Shown: piece by piece, positions 34,866 to 44,942 of the stretch
Position numbering within the stretch: position 1 is the first letter of the stretch
Layout of the letters: each line of letters opens with the position of its first letter
Assembly: GCF_003336225.1 (NCBI RefSeq)
Contig: NZ_QPID01000003.1
Location: 310,001 to 374,000, forward strand
Direction of reading: 5' to 3'
From: Corallincola holothuriorum
GTDB taxonomy: Bacteria > Pseudomonadota > Gammaproteobacteria > Enterobacterales > Neiellaceae
DNA: 64,000 nucleotides
The notes under the pieces: model-generated
The model's input: only the letters and a program-made list of their open reading frames with translations
The model's database searches: none
What the model was told of the DNA's origin: nothing
Program-made: the position numbers and the translations under genes

Positions 34866-35330
34866 TTGCTATCAAAACAGCCTAAGAGGTTCACCACCAT
34901 CACTTGTTATGAATTGGTCTATCGCAGTGTCAGTGATCTTGTTTGGTCGCCAGAAGCCTTGGCTGAGTTACTTGCCCTATCCAGGCAGGCAAATAAGCAA
35001 AAGGGCGTAACAGGGCTGCTTCTTTACCGGCAAGGGTGCTTCTTTCAGATTCTCGAAGGTGAAAGAGATGCGGTAGAACAGGTGTTTGCTGCTATTTCTA
35101 CGGATCCTAGACATTACGATATCGAGCTACTGAATCAAGGTGTGGTGCCGGCGCGTTCATTTCCTGATTGGAGTATGGGGTTTGATACAACGGTAGCTGA
35201 AAAAGCTGCGGAGGTGGGTTTTAATCAGTTGATCTCGGGAAAGGGATTAGCAGATCCAAGGCTTAAGCTGCTTAGAGCGAAATACTGTTCTGTGACCTTT
35301 CATTTGATAAAAGCGTTTCTCAGCGAGTAG
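34866..35330 (+). CDS. BLUF-domain blue-light sensor
   Basis: A roughly 154-residue protein that is essentially a single BLUF domain. Key flavin-site residues are visible: the Tyr in YELVYRSV, the Asn in SRQANKQKGVTGLLLY, the Gln in CFFQILEG, and the Trp/Met of SFPDWSMGF. It should bind FAD and respond to blue light. No ATG is in frame; TTG 34866, with AGGG close upstream, is the only plausible start. It carries no output domain, so it must signal through a partner. It lies between csrB copies A and B. Confidence 0.85.
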   Translation: MLSKQPKRFTTITCYELVYRSVSDLVWSPEALAELLALSRQANKQKGVTGLLLYRQGCFFQILEGERDAVEQVFAAISTDPRHYDIELLNQGVVPARSFPDWSMGFDTTVAEKAAEVGFNQLISGKGLADPRLKLLRAKYCSVTFHLIKAFLSE

Positions 35331-35387
35331 GCAGGGCATTGCTGCGATACCCGGAATAGAGCAATTATCATTTTGTTGAACGCTATA

Positions 35388-35681
35388 AATGAAGCGGGCA
35401 CAGCTTTCGCTGTGCCCGACAAACTTTTTCGAAACAATCCCGTTTCAACTGTGCTTTCCCTGCTGGCATCCATGTCACTGTGGATCCGTTCCACTTCCTA
35501 ACCAATCCGTTGGCGGTCCTTGTGTCATCCTGACTTGCGACAAATCCTATGTCACAACGCTCCATCCTGAAGCTATTCCTAACTCATCCTGAGCGGTCCA
35601 TTCTGCATCCTGCAAAGGCTGACTTCATGTCGGCCCAACGGTGTCCCTACTTTCTTCCTGAGGTGTCAACATCCTGCTGAC
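35388..35681 (-). ncRNA. csrB: CsrB/CsrC-family sRNA, copy B
   Basis: A roughly 294-nt non-coding gene. The promoter is TTGTTA (35711-35716) - 16 bp - TATCAT (35689-35694). The RNA begins near CTGTCAGCAGGATG and has 19 GGA motifs, many as CAGGATG, the preferred CsrA site, often set in hairpin loops. It ends at a hairpin with arms CGGGCACAGC / GCTGTGCCCG (35395-35418) and a modest T-tract. Short reading frames on either strand here are chance. Confidence 0.88.
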
Positions 35682-35850
35682 AGTTAGAATGATAGCGTCT
35701 GCCTCGAAGTTAACAATGGGTTAAAGATGTTAGGAGGAGGGAAAGGAAACATCTTTTTACCGAGGAAAAATTTAACTCATTGATAAATATCATTTATGTC
35801 TGATTTTTGCAGCGTTTTTCGTGGTTTTTTTACTAAATGTCTTACACCTT

Positions 35851-35868
35851 TGTAAGAGATCTCGCACA
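35851..35868 (-). promoter_or_regulatory. GacA/UvrY-type activator box for csrB copy B
   Basis: TGTAAGAGATCTCGCACA is an 18-bp near-palindrome lying 134 bp upstream of the copy B -35. It is the closest of the three to the TGTAAG-N6-CTTACA consensus in its left half. Confidence 0.8.
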
Positions 35869-36095
35869 AATAGCATCGGTGAAATGGACGGTGGTTAGCC
35901 TTGCTTAGCTTCGAACAAGCGTCATTGATCTAATTGATCGTCGGTTTAACGCTTAGGTATGGGTAACTTTCAGGTTCTTGGGCGAAATTATGCCCCCAGA
36001 TCTGCCGCTTGCTTTGTTAGCCTTTAATATGGCGCTGATGTTCTGTGCTGATGGTGGCTTTTGGGTTGGGGTAGTGATGCAGTGGTTTGACCCAT

Positions 36096-36393
36096 AAACG
36101 AAGCGGGCACAGCTTTCGCTGTGCCCGACAATCGGTCTCGAAACAATCCCGTTTCAACTGTGCTTTCCCTGCAGGCATCCATGTCAATGTGGATCCGTTC
36201 CACTTCCTAACCAATCCGTTGGAGGTCCTAGTGTCATCCTAACTTATGACATATCCTATGCCATAACGCTTCATCCTGAAGGTGTCCTTAACTCGTCCTG
36301 AGTGGGTCCATTCTGCATCCTGCAAAGGCGCAACTCCTTGTCGGCCTAACGGTATCCCTACTTTCTTCCTGAGGTGCCAACATCCTGCTGACA
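36096..36393 (-). ncRNA. csrB: CsrB/CsrC-family sRNA, copy C
   Basis: A roughly 298-nt non-coding gene, very similar to copy B along its whole length. The promoter is TTGTTA (36422-36427) - 16 bp - TATTCT (36400-36405). It has 19 GGA motifs and the same 3' hairpin (CGGGCACAGC / GCTGTGCCCG, 36104-36127). Sequence identity to B is highest at the 5' end, the GGA blocks and the terminator. This indicates a recent duplication followed by drift in the linkers. Confidence 0.88.
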
Positions 36394-36563
36394 CCTATAA
36401 GAATACTCTCTAACCCATCTTTAACAATGCATTAACCCGTGTTGTGAAATTATTTAATCATTTCCTTTTTTGGTGATTAACCTTATAAGCAAGCATAAAC
36501 AATGGGTTGCGTGTTCTTCTGGGGTATGTATCTACATCATGAAAGCTGTATCTCTCACGTTCT

Positions 36564-36581
36564 TGTGCGATATCTCGCACA
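36564..36581 (-). promoter_or_regulatory. GacA/UvrY-type activator box for csrB copy C
   Basis: TGTGCGATATCTCGCACA is an 18-bp palindrome with perfect 7-bp arms, 136 bp upstream of the copy C -35. It shares CTCGCACA with the other two boxes. Confidence 0.75.
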
Positions 36582-36599
36582 CGGCTCAAGGCATATCTC

Positions 36600-36857
36600 T
36601 GAAGGCGATGGCAAGCGTTTGTGCTATGTCAGTCACACTCTGCGGTGACAATTACCGACTTCTATTGCCAGCGAGAGGTAGAAAAATTATGGTGGAGGGC
36701 AGCAAGGACAATTACTAATTTACCAATGAGTAATGCATTGGTGAATGAGTTCCGAATAAGAACAACAAGCGCCTCTGCGAACTTTCGTCAAGGCAGCGCC
36801 ACGTAAGTGGAAATCTCTCAGGTAAGTTGCCCGTTTCCTCTAGGAAGCGGGCTTTTT
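36600..36857 (+). ncRNA. Possible orphan plus-strand RNA ending at a strong terminator
   Basis: A good rho-independent terminator (GCCCGTTTCC / GGAAGCGGGC, 36829-36852, then eight T) points to a plus-strand transcript, but no credible gene lies upstream and slmA is convergent. Just before it, 36810-36825 reads GAAATCTCTCAGGTAAG, which resembles the 3' side of glycine-riboswitch aptamers, and a GAGAG that could pair with it lies at 36673. The rest of the aptamer core is not recognisable. I annotate it only as a possible orphan leader or sRNA. Confidence 0.3.
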
Positions 36858-36863
36858 TTTGTT

Positions 36864-37457
36864 TTAAGCGGTGAGTAGTTGATGTCGCAACATTGACCAC
36901 AGGGTTTCAAAATCGCTGCTAGGTTTGCGTTTGAAATCACTGCGCACATATTGACAGATACGGCCTTCGGCATAGGCGAGCAGCATGTTGGCAAGAATAG
37001 TCTCACTCACCTGAAACCCTTGCCCTTCACGCAGTGCGCGCTCACGCAGTACTTGTTTTATCTGCACTTCGATCTTTTCCATTAACGACTGCACTCGGCC
37101 CCTCAAGCGAATATTTTCACCTAATAGCGCATCCCCATTAAGGATCCGGCAAAGACCTGGATTGCGTTCAGCGAATACCAGGATCAGTTGCAAAATATGA
37201 TGCACGCGGGCCAGAGTGTCTTTCTCATCATCGAGGATTAAGTTAATCCGTGATAACAGAGATTCTTCAATGAACTCGATGAGTCCCTCAAACATCTTGG
37301 CTTTAGATGGAAAGTGGCGATAAAGCGCCGCTTCTGATACGCCGACTTCCGTTGCCAATTTGGCGGTGGTGATCCGTTCGCCAGGTGCGGTTTCTAACAT
37401 GCCAGCCAGAGATTGCAGTATCTCTTGGCGGCGATTTTTGCGCTGCGTTGCAGCCAT
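36864..37457 (-). CDS. slmA: Nucleoid occlusion factor SlmA
   Basis: This 197-residue TetR-family protein (E. coli SlmA 198) has the N-terminal HTH ([31 protein letters not shown]). The C-terminal region includes [17 protein letters not shown] and [18 protein letters not shown], both typical of SlmA. It binds chromosomal SBS sites and blocks FtsZ assembly over the nucleoid. It lies next to dut, as in E. coli. Confidence 0.97.
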   Translation of the reverse strand: MAATQRKNRRQEILQSLAGMLETAPGERITTAKLATEVGVSEAALYRHFPSKAKMFEGLIEFIEESLLSRINLILDDEKDTLARVHHILQLILVFAERNPGLCRILNGDALLGENIRLRGRVQSLMEKIEVQIKQVLRERALREGQGFQVSETILANMLLAYAEGRICQYVRSDFKRKPSSDFETLWSMLRHQLLTA

Positions 37458-37502
37458 AAACTATCCCCTGTACTACTTACTTCTTATCAGCGGAAAATGA
37501 AA

Positions 37503-37958
37503 TTATTTGTGACCGGAGGAACCAAAACCACCTTCACCACGTTCACTGGCGTGGAATTCGTCAACGATACTTAGCTCAGCCTGTACAACAGGCACAAATA
37601 CCAGTTGAGCGATGCGGTCACCGGGAACGATGGTGAAGCTACGATTACTGCGGTTCCAGCATGAAACCATCAGCTGTCCTTGGTAATCAGAGTCGATAAG
37701 CCCGACCAGATTACCCAATACGATGCCATGTTTGTGACCTAGACCGGAGCGCGGCAGGATCACAGCAGCAAGTTGCGGATCGGCGACGTGGATGGCCAAG
37801 CCGGTAGGGATCAGCTGGGTTTCGCCAGGATCTAGCGTTAGTTCGCTATCTAAGCAAGCGCGCAGATCCATACCTGCAGAGCCGGGGGTGGCATATTCTG
37901 GAAGTGGAAATTCTTCACCAATACGTTGATCTAAAATTTTAACTTCAATCTGTTTCAT
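37503..37958 (-). CDS. dut: dUTP diphosphatase
   Basis: The 151-residue product has the five dUTPase motifs, including [35 protein letters not shown] and the C-terminal [11 protein letters not shown] loop. It hydrolyses dUTP to dUMP. It overlaps coaBC by 4 nt, so the two are translationally coupled. Confidence 0.97.
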   Translation of the reverse strand: MKQIEVKILDQRIGEEFPLPEYATPGSAGMDLRACLDSELTLDPGETQLIPTGLAIHVADPQLAAVILPRSGLGHKHGIVLGNLVGLIDSDYQGQLMVSCWNRSNRSFTIVPGDRIAQLVFVPVVQAELSIVDEFHASERGEGGFGSSGHK

Positions 37959-39157
37959 TGTTTGATCCGATAACGATGGTTGATCTGTTCTAAGAGTTGC
38001 GCAGCAAGTTGTTGCTTGCTGGTGGCAGGTAGCTCTGTTTTGCCATCAGCCCAATAGAGGGTGAGGGCATTATCGTCGCTGTTAAAGCCGATACTGCTGT
38101 CACTAACGTCATTAGCGGCAATCATATCAAGACCTTTTCGTTGCAGCTTGCCAATGGCGTAAGTCTCTACATCATGGGTTTCAGCTGCAAAGCCGACGGT
38201 AAAAGGGCCACTGTTGAGCGCGGCAACATCGGCGAGAATGTCTGGGTTGCGCACCAGCCGAATGCTCATTTCACTGTTGTCTTTCTTTATTTTGCAATCC
38301 GCCACTGCTTCTGGACGATAATCAGCAACGGCTGCGCAGGCGACAAAAATATCCTGCTGTACCGCCGTGGTCATTACGGCGTGATGCATCTCCGCCGCGC
38401 TTTCCACACGCAAAAGTTGCACGCCAGTGGGGGCTTGTAGTGCAACAGGGCCGCTAACCAAGGTGACTTCTGCGCCCATCTGCGCAGCACTGGCGGCGAT
38501 GGCGTACCCCATTTTGCCAGAGCTGTGATTACTGAGGTAACGGACTGGATCGAGTGCTTCCCGAGTTGGGCCTGCGGTGATCATCATCTTCACGCCAGCA
38601 AGCGGTTGGTGGGGTTGAAACTGTTGTTCGATCAGTGCCAGAAGCTCTGCTGGCTCCAGCATTCTGCCTGGCCCAACGTCGCCGCAGGCTTGTTCTCCCT
38701 GCCCAGGCCCCCAGATTAGATGTTGTCGCTTGGCCAGTAATGCCAGATTTTCTTGGGTCGGCACGGCGAGATACATCTGTTGGTTCATTGCTGGTGCAAT
38801 AGCGATAGGTGCTGGTGTTGCTAAACAAACGGTAGAGAGCAGGTCGTTCGCCATACCGGCAGCGATGCGAGCAATGAGATCTGCGGTGGCAGGGGCAATA
38901 ACCAAGAGATCTGCCCACTTTCCTAACTCAATGTGGCCCATGGCTGCTTCTGCTGATGGATCCAGCAGGTCGTCACAAATGGGATACCCAGAAACCGCTT
39001 GCAAGGTCAGAGGAGTAATAAAGGCTTGCGCCCCTTTGGTCATGACGATGCGTACATCTGCGCCTTTATCCTTCAGCCGACGGGTGAGTTCTACACATTT
39101 GTAAGCCGCGATACCGGCACTGATGCCTAGCAGTATCTTTTTACCTTGTAACGACAT
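37955..39157 (-). CDS. coaBC: Bifunctional phosphopantothenoylcysteine decarboxylase / synthetase
   Basis: The 400-residue product has an N-terminal CoaC flavoprotein domain ([12 protein letters not shown]; the catalytic His in [23 protein letters not shown]). The C-terminal CoaB domain has [25 protein letters not shown] and the catalytic Asn in AANDVSD. It carries out two consecutive steps of coenzyme A synthesis. It is divergent from radC. Confidence 0.97.
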   Translation of the reverse strand: MSLQGKKILLGISAGIAAYKCVELTRRLKDKGADVRIVMTKGAQAFITPLTLQAVSGYPICDDLLDPSAEAAMGHIELGKWADLLVIAPATADLIARIAAGMANDLLSTVCLATPAPIAIAPAMNQQMYLAVPTQENLALLAKRQHLIWGPGQGEQACGDVGPGRMLEPAELLALIEQQFQPHQPLAGVKMMITAGPTREALDPVRYLSNHSSGKMGYAIAASAAQMGAEVTLVSGPVALQAPTGVQLLRVESAAEMHHAVMTTAVQQDIFVACAAVADYRPEAVADCKIKKDNSEMSIRLVRNPDILADVAALNSGPFTVGFAAETHDVETYAIGKLQRKGLDMIAANDVSDSSIGFNSDDNALTLYWADGKTELPATSKQQLAAQLLEQINHRYRIKQ

Positions 39158-39396
39158 AGCTCTTTATCGGGGTAAAAAATTTCCGTTACTTTACCACAGC
39201 CTAAATCGCTGAACAGTGTTTCCCTAGCTGCTTTTTGCTCTCACACCACGCAGTTTTTTTGGAAAGCTGTGTCTCTTAAGCGAGCGCTCACAGCTGTCTT
39301 GGTTACAGTGAACACTTACTGCTGGATTTTTGCACTACACTGATTGCGTGCGCAGGAAGCGTAAACAGGTAGATCACTTCAAGGAGGAATAGATTG

Positions 39397-40071
39397 ATGG
39401 CAATTATTGATTGGCCAGCGGCAGAGCGCCCCCGTGAAAAGCTTTTACGGCAGGGGGCTGAAGCGCTTTCCGATGCTGAGTTACTCGCGATTTTTCTACG
39501 TACCGGTGTGACTGGCATGGATGCGGTTACCTTAGCCAGGCAACTACTCGGGCAATTCGATGGTCTATCCCGCTTAATGCGTGCCAACCAACAGCAATTT
39601 TGCGCCGCCAAAGGGCTGGGACAAGCCAAGTATGCCCAATTGCAGGCGGTGGTCGAGCTGAGTCGTCGTGTTTTTCAGGCAGAGTTACATCAGTCTGATG
39701 TGTTGAATCATCCCGCTGCGGTAGAGCGTTACCTACGGGTTAAAATGGGTGATTCGCCGATAGAGCGCTTTGCACTCTTGTTGTTGGACAGCCAGAATCG
39801 GGTGCTGGCTTACAAAGAGTTAAGCCATGGCACGATTAACCAGGCGGCGGTTTATCCGCGAGAAGTTTTACGCTTGGTGATAGAAGAACATGCCGCGGCG
39901 GTGATTCTCTGTCATAATCACCCGTCCGGTGTCTGTGAGCCGAGTGAGGCAGACCGACATATTACCGATAAGATCATGGCAACATTGGCTTTTATTGATG
40001 TGCGTGTACTTGATCACTTGGTAGTTGGTCGAACTGAATCAACCTCATTTGCTGCGCGCGGCTGGATATAG
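39397..40071 (+). CDS. radC: RadC-family JAMM-domain protein
   Basis: From ATG 39397 (AAGGAGGA upstream) the product has 224 residues. An N-terminal HhH-like region (RPREKLLRQGAEALSDAELLAIFLRTG) precedes the JAMM motif HNHPSGVCEPSEAD near the C-terminus, with EEH upstream. The family is conserved beside rpmBG; its biochemical role is still unclear despite the old name of DNA repair protein. Confidence 0.95.
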   Translation: MAIIDWPAAERPREKLLRQGAEALSDAELLAIFLRTGVTGMDAVTLARQLLGQFDGLSRLMRANQQQFCAAKGLGQAKYAQLQAVVELSRRVFQAELHQSDVLNHPAAVERYLRVKMGDSPIERFALLLLDSQNRVLAYKELSHGTINQAAVYPREVLRLVIEEHAAAVILCHNHPSGVCEPSEADRHITDKIMATLAFIDVRVLDHLVVGRTESTSFAARGWI

Positions 40072-40209
40072 TTTTTATTGAAATAACATTTTTTCTTGAT
40101 CTGCTAGTGCGTCTCCTGTATAAAATGCGCCCTCCTGCGCCTTGGGCGACGGCCGAATATGGGGCGCGGTACGCTCGAGCTAAAAAGTTTTATATCGGAG
40201 ACGACTGAC

Positions 40210-40446
40210 ATGTCTAAAGTATGCCAAGTAACTGGCAAGCGTCCGGTTGTCGGTAATAATCGCTCTCATGCGAAAAACGCGACCAAGCGCCGCTTTCTGC
40301 CAAATTTGCAATCTCACCGTTTTTGGGTTGAGAGTGAAAAGCGGTTTGTGAAGCTTCGTGTTTCTACCAAGGGTATGCGAATCATCGACAAGAAGGGTAT
40401 CGATTCAGTTCTGACTGAACTTCGTACCCGCGGCGAAAAGGTTTAA
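40210..40446 (+). CDS. rpmB: Large ribosomal subunit protein bL28
   Basis: The 78-residue product starts [20 protein letters not shown], the bL28 signature. The start ATG at 40210 has GGAGACGA upstream; the longer frame from 40159 is not real. rpmG follows 11 nt later, forming the standard rpmBG operon. Confidence 0.98.
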   Translation: MSKVCQVTGKRPVVGNNRSHAKNATKRRFLPNLQSHRFWVESEKRFVKLRVSTKGMRIIDKKGIDSVLTELRTRGEKV

Positions 40447-40457
40447 GGGGATAAATC

Positions 40458-40628
40458 ATGGCGAAGAAAGGCGTTCGTGAGAAAATCCGTCTGAACTCAT
40501 CAGCCGGTACCGGTCACTTCTACACGACCACTAAAAATAAGCGCACCATGCCTGAAAAGATGGAGATCAAGAAATTTGATCCTGTTGTACGTCAGCACGT
40601 GATGTATAAAGAAGCTAAGATCAAATAG
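40458..40628 (+). CDS. rpmG: Large ribosomal subunit protein bL33
   Basis: A 56-residue protein beginning [20 protein letters not shown] and ending [10 protein letters not shown], almost the E. coli bL33. The zinc-binding cysteine pairs of the C+ form are absent, so this is the zinc-independent C- form. It ends 22 nt before a terminator. Confidence 0.98.
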   Translation: MAKKGVREKIRLNSSAGTGHFYTTTKNKRTMPEKMEIKKFDPVVRQHVMYKEAKIK

Positions 40629-40650
40629 ATCTTACTTGTTTTGCTTAGTG

Positions 40651-40679
40651 AAAAGCCCGGCCTAGTGCCGGGCTTTTTG
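40651..40679 (+). terminator. rpmBG terminator
   Basis: AAAAGCCCGGC (40651-40661) and GCCGGGCTTTT (40667-40677) form an 11-bp stem with a 5-nt loop, followed by T residues. Confidence 0.9.
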
Positions 40680-40681
40680 TT

Positions 40682-40777
40682 ATGTACAGGAAGTACGGTA
40701 TGACGCGGGTGCATGGCACCCAAGGCACTGCGTGGGGTGTGCTAATGCACAGGAGCGTCGATGTACAGGAACTACGG
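40682..40777 (+). repeat. Intergenic repeat unit bounded by 17-bp direct repeats
   Basis: ATGTACAGGAAGTACGG (40682-40698) and ATGTACAGGAACTACGG (40761-40777) differ at one base. Between them is GC-rich sequence with further related pieces (ATGCACAGGAGCG). This looks like a member of the short interspersed REP-like families that follow terminators in gammaproteobacteria. It encodes no convincing protein. Confidence 0.5.
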
Positions 40778-40924
40778 CCTTGTTACCGTTGGGGCTTGAG
40801 CGTTTTTCTTTTACCTTGTTCTTCACTCCCTAGGCTCTTCAATTCCAGACTCTCTTGCAATGCTCTTATCTAAGGTTAGTGTTAGCATATTGATTTGTGT
40901 ATTAGCCAAAAATGGACACTGGAT

Positions 40925-41425
40925 ATGGCCTTAACCAGAAGGCAGTGGAACAACATTTTGATCTTTGCCTGTTTGGCAATGATCCTGCTGTTTAATGTCA
41001 CTCACAAACGGTGGTTATCTGGTGACGCCAATACCCGTTTAGAACTTATTCCAGCTGAGGCTATTATCCTGACTTTGGATTATCCAGCAGGCCAGCTGGA
41101 GCTGATTGGTCAAGGCTGGCGTGTTTCTCCTGCGAACTTGATGCCAGAACAAGAGGCGGGGCGTCTGGCGCAGCAGTGGTTGGGATTGACGGCATTACCT
41201 TTGAGTGAAGAAGAGATGCCATCTGCCAGTGAGCTCCTTACTGAACCCGATATGGTGGTTCGTATTACTTTGGCAGGGGAAGCTGTCCCTCGAGTTATTT
41301 TGCTGCGTCAATTTAAGCAGCGCTGGTTTGTCCGTTTAGGTGAGCAAGTGGGGGAGCTGTCAGATCTGACGATACGGTTTATTGCCCCCATGCCTCTACG
41401 CCAAATGAGAGCAAATGATGCCTGA
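40925..41425 (+). CDS. Conserved membrane-anchored protein upstream of mutM
   Basis: From ATG 40925 the product has 166 residues (a GTG at 40895 gives ten more without a better ribosome site). One TM helix near the N-terminus ([19 protein letters not shown]) is followed by a roughly 130-residue periplasmic beta-rich domain ([20 protein letters not shown]). I do not recognise the family. It overlaps the mutM start by 8 nt and is therefore co-expressed with it. Confidence 0.8.
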   Translation: MALTRRQWNNILIFACLAMILLFNVTHKRWLSGDANTRLELIPAEAIILTLDYPAGQLELIGQGWRVSPANLMPEQEAGRLAQQWLGLTALPLSEEEMPSASELLTEPDMVVRITLAGEAVPRVILLRQFKQRWFVRLGEQVGELSDLTIRFIAPMPLRQMRANDA

Positions 41426-42230
41426 GTTACCTGAAGTTGAGGTGAGTCGACAGGGGATAACCCCTTTTCTTACGGGAAAGCAGATCACGCGCGTGGAGGT
41501 GCGTGACAAGCGCTTGCGTTGGCCGGTGCCAGATGAAGTTAATCAGCTGGAGGGGCAGACAATCATAGCGGTTCGCCGTCGTGCAAAGTATCTTCTTATT
41601 GATACCGCGATCGGCAGCGCGATACTCCATCTGGGCATGTCTGGGCGGTTACGGGTGATTGATTCAACTACTGTGGCTGATAAGCACGACCATATCCAGA
41701 TCCACCTCTGTAGCGGTAAAATGTTACGGCTGACTGATCCCCGGCGCTTTGGTGCTTTCCTGTGGGGAGGCACTACACCCTTAGCGCATCCATTGCTGTC
41801 TAAATTGGGCCCTGAGCCATTAACTGAACAATTTGATGCCAATGTGCTCTATGGTCGGAGTCGTGGCCGTAAGAGCGCTGTGAAGACATTTATCATGGAT
41901 AATCACAATGTGGTGGGCGTGGGGAATATCTACGCCAATGAAGCCTTGTTTGCCGCCAGGATAAACCCCAAGACTGCAGCCGGTAAGATCTCGCTTGCCC
42001 GCTACCTACTATTGACCGAGGAGATCAAATCGGTACTGGCGCACGCCATTCAGCAGGGCGGTACAACGCTAAAGGATTTTGCTCAAAGTGATGGCAAACC
42101 GGGCTATTTTGTTCAGGAACTGAAAGTGTATGGCAAAGGGGGGCAGTCTTGCCCCAATTGTGGTGCTGAGCTGAAAGAGATTAAATTGGGGCAGCGCAGC
42201 ACTGTGTACTGCGCTATATGTCAGCGTTAG
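41418..42230 (+). CDS. mutM: Formamidopyrimidine-DNA glycosylase
   Basis: The start must be ATG 41418 rather than 41415, because the mature protein begins with the catalytic Pro2 and Glu3 ([13 protein letters not shown]). The 270-residue product has the Lys of GMSGRLR, the H2TH region ([14 protein letters not shown]) and a C-terminal zinc finger C-P-N-C ... C-A-I-C. It removes oxidised purines such as 8-oxoguanine. Confidence 0.97.
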   Translation: MPELPEVEVSRQGITPFLTGKQITRVEVRDKRLRWPVPDEVNQLEGQTIIAVRRRAKYLLIDTAIGSAILHLGMSGRLRVIDSTTVADKHDHIQIHLCSGKMLRLTDPRRFGAFLWGGTTPLAHPLLSKLGPEPLTEQFDANVLYGRSRGRKSAVKTFIMDNHNVVGVGNIYANEALFAARINPKTAAGKISLARYLLLTEEIKSVLAHAIQQGGTTLKDFAQSDGKPGYFVQELKVYGKGGQSCPNCGAELKEIKLGQRSTVYCAICQR

Positions 42231-42272
42231 TGAATGGTTACCTCACACTGCAGATTTCACCTCTAATTTGGG

Positions 42273-42986
42273 TTATGAGCGAGCAGGGCGTTTGCGGCCA
42301 ATATTTCGAATCATCTGCCGCAAAGAGTGCAGGCTGACGGAGAATTTTAGCAGTGCCTGCCGGTACCAGCTTTGCTTTTCAAATTGAGCGAAGTAACTCT
42401 GCCAAAACTGTTCCATTAACTTGGCGTCGTAACCCAGCGTTCCTCGGTACAGCTTAAACAGTTCACGTCCTACGAGGTAATGATGTTTGCTGGAGTTTAC
42501 TGCTTGCTGAGTTGCTTTACCGAAATCAATGATCAGCGGCGTGCCATCGATGGTGATGAAATTATAGATATAGGGGTCGTTACTGGTGATACCTTGTTGA
42601 TGTAAACTTGCCAAATATTTAGCCATGGCGGGTATTTGGTCGGTGCCTACCGATGTTAGCTCATCACCCTCAAGGTATTCTCTAAGGTATAAAAAGACCG
42701 TTTGGTCCCCCTCTTGCCAGCTTTCAAAGCCAAAGGTTTTGGGGGCGATAACGCCGCTCATTGCTCGCAGAATATTTTCCTCATGCTCCCACGGGCGACT
42801 TTCGGTCAACTCCATATCTTTGTCGTAGGTAAAAAGCTTCGCCACATAGCTTCGTTCGGCATCATCAAGTTTCATTGTGAAGCGCCGACCGCTGAGAAAG
42901 GGCTGATCAACTAATATCGTTGCCTCACCTTGTTTGATGCGCTGATAAAACTGCTTAAAGTCGAGCTGAGAAGTCGGGTTACTCAA
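42273..42986 (-). CDS. LPS core heptose kinase-like protein (RfaY/InaA type)
   Basis: This 237-residue protein has a protein-kinase-like fold. The catalytic loop appears as LHQQGITSNDPYIYNFI, the metal-binding motif as LIIDFGKA, and an N-terminal Lys as SYVAKLFTY. It resembles RfaY-type kinases that phosphorylate inner-core heptose. Its place next to coaD and the LPS glycosyltransferases supports this. Confidence 0.75.
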   Translation of the reverse strand: MSNPTSQLDFKQFYQRIKQGEATILVDQPFLSGRRFTMKLDDAERSYVAKLFTYDKDMELTESRPWEHEENILRAMSGVIAPKTFGFESWQEGDQTVFLYLREYLEGDELTSVGTDQIPAMAKYLASLHQQGITSNDPYIYNFITIDGTPLIIDFGKATQQAVNSSKHHYLVGRELFKLYRGTLGYDAKLMEQFWQSYFAQFEKQSWYRQALLKFSVSLHSLRQMIRNIGRKRPARS

Positions 42987-43020
42987 TGTTAATCTTCTTT
43001 CTGTGTTTTCAAAGACGGAG

Positions 43021-43515
<495 letters not shown>

Positions 43516-43570
43516 TCAGTTAGTTCCAGAAAACGAGAATGAGGCAATGATAGCTTTGCTGGAGAATGAA

Positions 43571-44674
43571 TCAAATCAATGCCAGTAGTTTCTTTCGCGC
43601 TTTATCGAGATTGTAGTGAGTTGAAACCCTTAACTTTGCCATCCATCCCATTTTTTCACGTATCTCGGCAGAGCTTGCCAATTCACTGACTGCTGAGACT
43701 AAGCCATCAATGTCATTTAGAGGCACTAGTCGACCATATTCATCGTCAGGTAAGAGCTCTCTGTGGGGAGGGATATCGTAAGCGACGATGGCTTTGCTCG
43801 CTGCCGCGGCTTCAATCAGGGTATTCGGACAACCTTCGTAGAGAGAGGGGAAGACAAAGATATCGGTACTCTTAAACAGTAACGGCATCTGCGTAACAAA
43901 ACCGGTAAACCGCACACAGTCATTTAAGCCTCGTTGAAGTACTTCCTCTGTTAGTTTTTGTTTTAACTCGCCGGCTCCAGCGATTAGCAGAACAAAATTG
44001 ATGCCTTTCATTTTTAGTTTTTCGGCCATGGCTAAGAGCGCCAGCTGATTTTTTTGTTTGACCATCCGCCCAGCGGTACTGAGTACAATTTCGCGGGCTT
44101 GCTTTGCGTAAATTGGCGGCGCATCAATCATCGTAGCATCTAGTTTGACACCGTTTTCAACCACTGTGATGTTTCGGTCAGGAACAATGCCACCACAGCG
44201 GTCACTGAGACTTGTTCTTACCGCTTCTGAGTTAGCGATAACGCGATGAATGCAACGTTCAAACAGGTAGCAGTTTAGCCAATTGCGTTTTATGCGATGG
44301 GGCATTCCCCGGCGGAAAATTATATTGTTAACACCCGCTATCACTGCAGCAGGGGCTGCTAACTTGGTATCTGCCGGCGTGTTTAGTAGCAGGGTTGTGA
44401 TGCCTAAATGCTTAAACTGACGGGCAAGAAGTACCATCTTTGTCAGGTTTAGAAAGCTAAGATTGCTGATGGTTAAAGGGCGCGTCGGTATGTTGGCCTT
44501 TATCAGTCGTGATTCGATCTCACTCCCCGGGCGACAGAAAAAGATGACCGAGTATCCCTGATTGTGGCAGAACTGCGCTGTCTCAAAGTGCCACTTTTCG
44601 CCCCCGCCCCAGCTGGTGCATGTGTTAACGAAACCGATAACTTTAGCTTGGTGAATTGCTGCATGTGTGCTCAT
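43571..44674 (-). CDS. Glycosyltransferase family 4
   Basis: From ATG 44674 (AAGGTGG upstream) the product has 367 residues; 11 more residues are open upstream. It is a GT-B enzyme with an N-terminal TSWGGGEKWHFE acceptor-domain motif, a donor domain starting LSTAGRMVKQKN, and the E-x7-E pair in EGCPNTLIEA. It probably adds a hexose to the LPS core. The sugar specificity cannot be read. Confidence 0.88.
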   Translation of the reverse strand: MSTHAAIHQAKVIGFVNTCTSWGGGEKWHFETAQFCHNQGYSVIFFCRPGSEIESRLIKANIPTRPLTISNLSFLNLTKMVLLARQFKHLGITTLLLNTPADTKLAAPAAVIAGVNNIIFRRGMPHRIKRNWLNCYLFERCIHRVIANSEAVRTSLSDRCGGIVPDRNITVVENGVKLDATMIDAPPIYAKQAREIVLSTAGRMVKQKNQLALLAMAEKLKMKGINFVLLIAGAGELKQKLTEEVLQRGLNDCVRFTGFVTQMPLLFKSTDIFVFPSLYEGCPNTLIEAAAASKAIVAYDIPPHRELLPDDEYGRLVPLNDIDGLVSAVSELASSAEIREKMGWMAKLRVSTHYNLDKARKKLLALI

Positions 44675-44942
44675 TTTGTGGCCACCTTTTCGTCGTAAGT
44701 CCCGCATATGTTGCTTAACATGGGGGAGTTCGGATGAATTGTTGGGCTCAGAACAGGCTTGGCAACAACTAACTTCTTAGACGCTGCAATCCACTCGCTT
44801 AAAGCAAAATAAGCAATACTTCTTAGGAAAAACATATCTATTACACCGGACCATTTTTGTGCGCTAAATCACATATAGTTCATAGGGTCTTGTGAGTGAT
44901 TAAAGTTCCGGCGTAGGACAGATATTATTTGGTATATAGGTA

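Noticed and set aside
35383-36214. Several 60-67-residue reading frames within the csrB copies, on both strands
   Set aside because: They overlap the conserved promoter, GGA motifs and terminators of the sRNA units, differ in frame or reading between copies, and lack ribosome binding sites.
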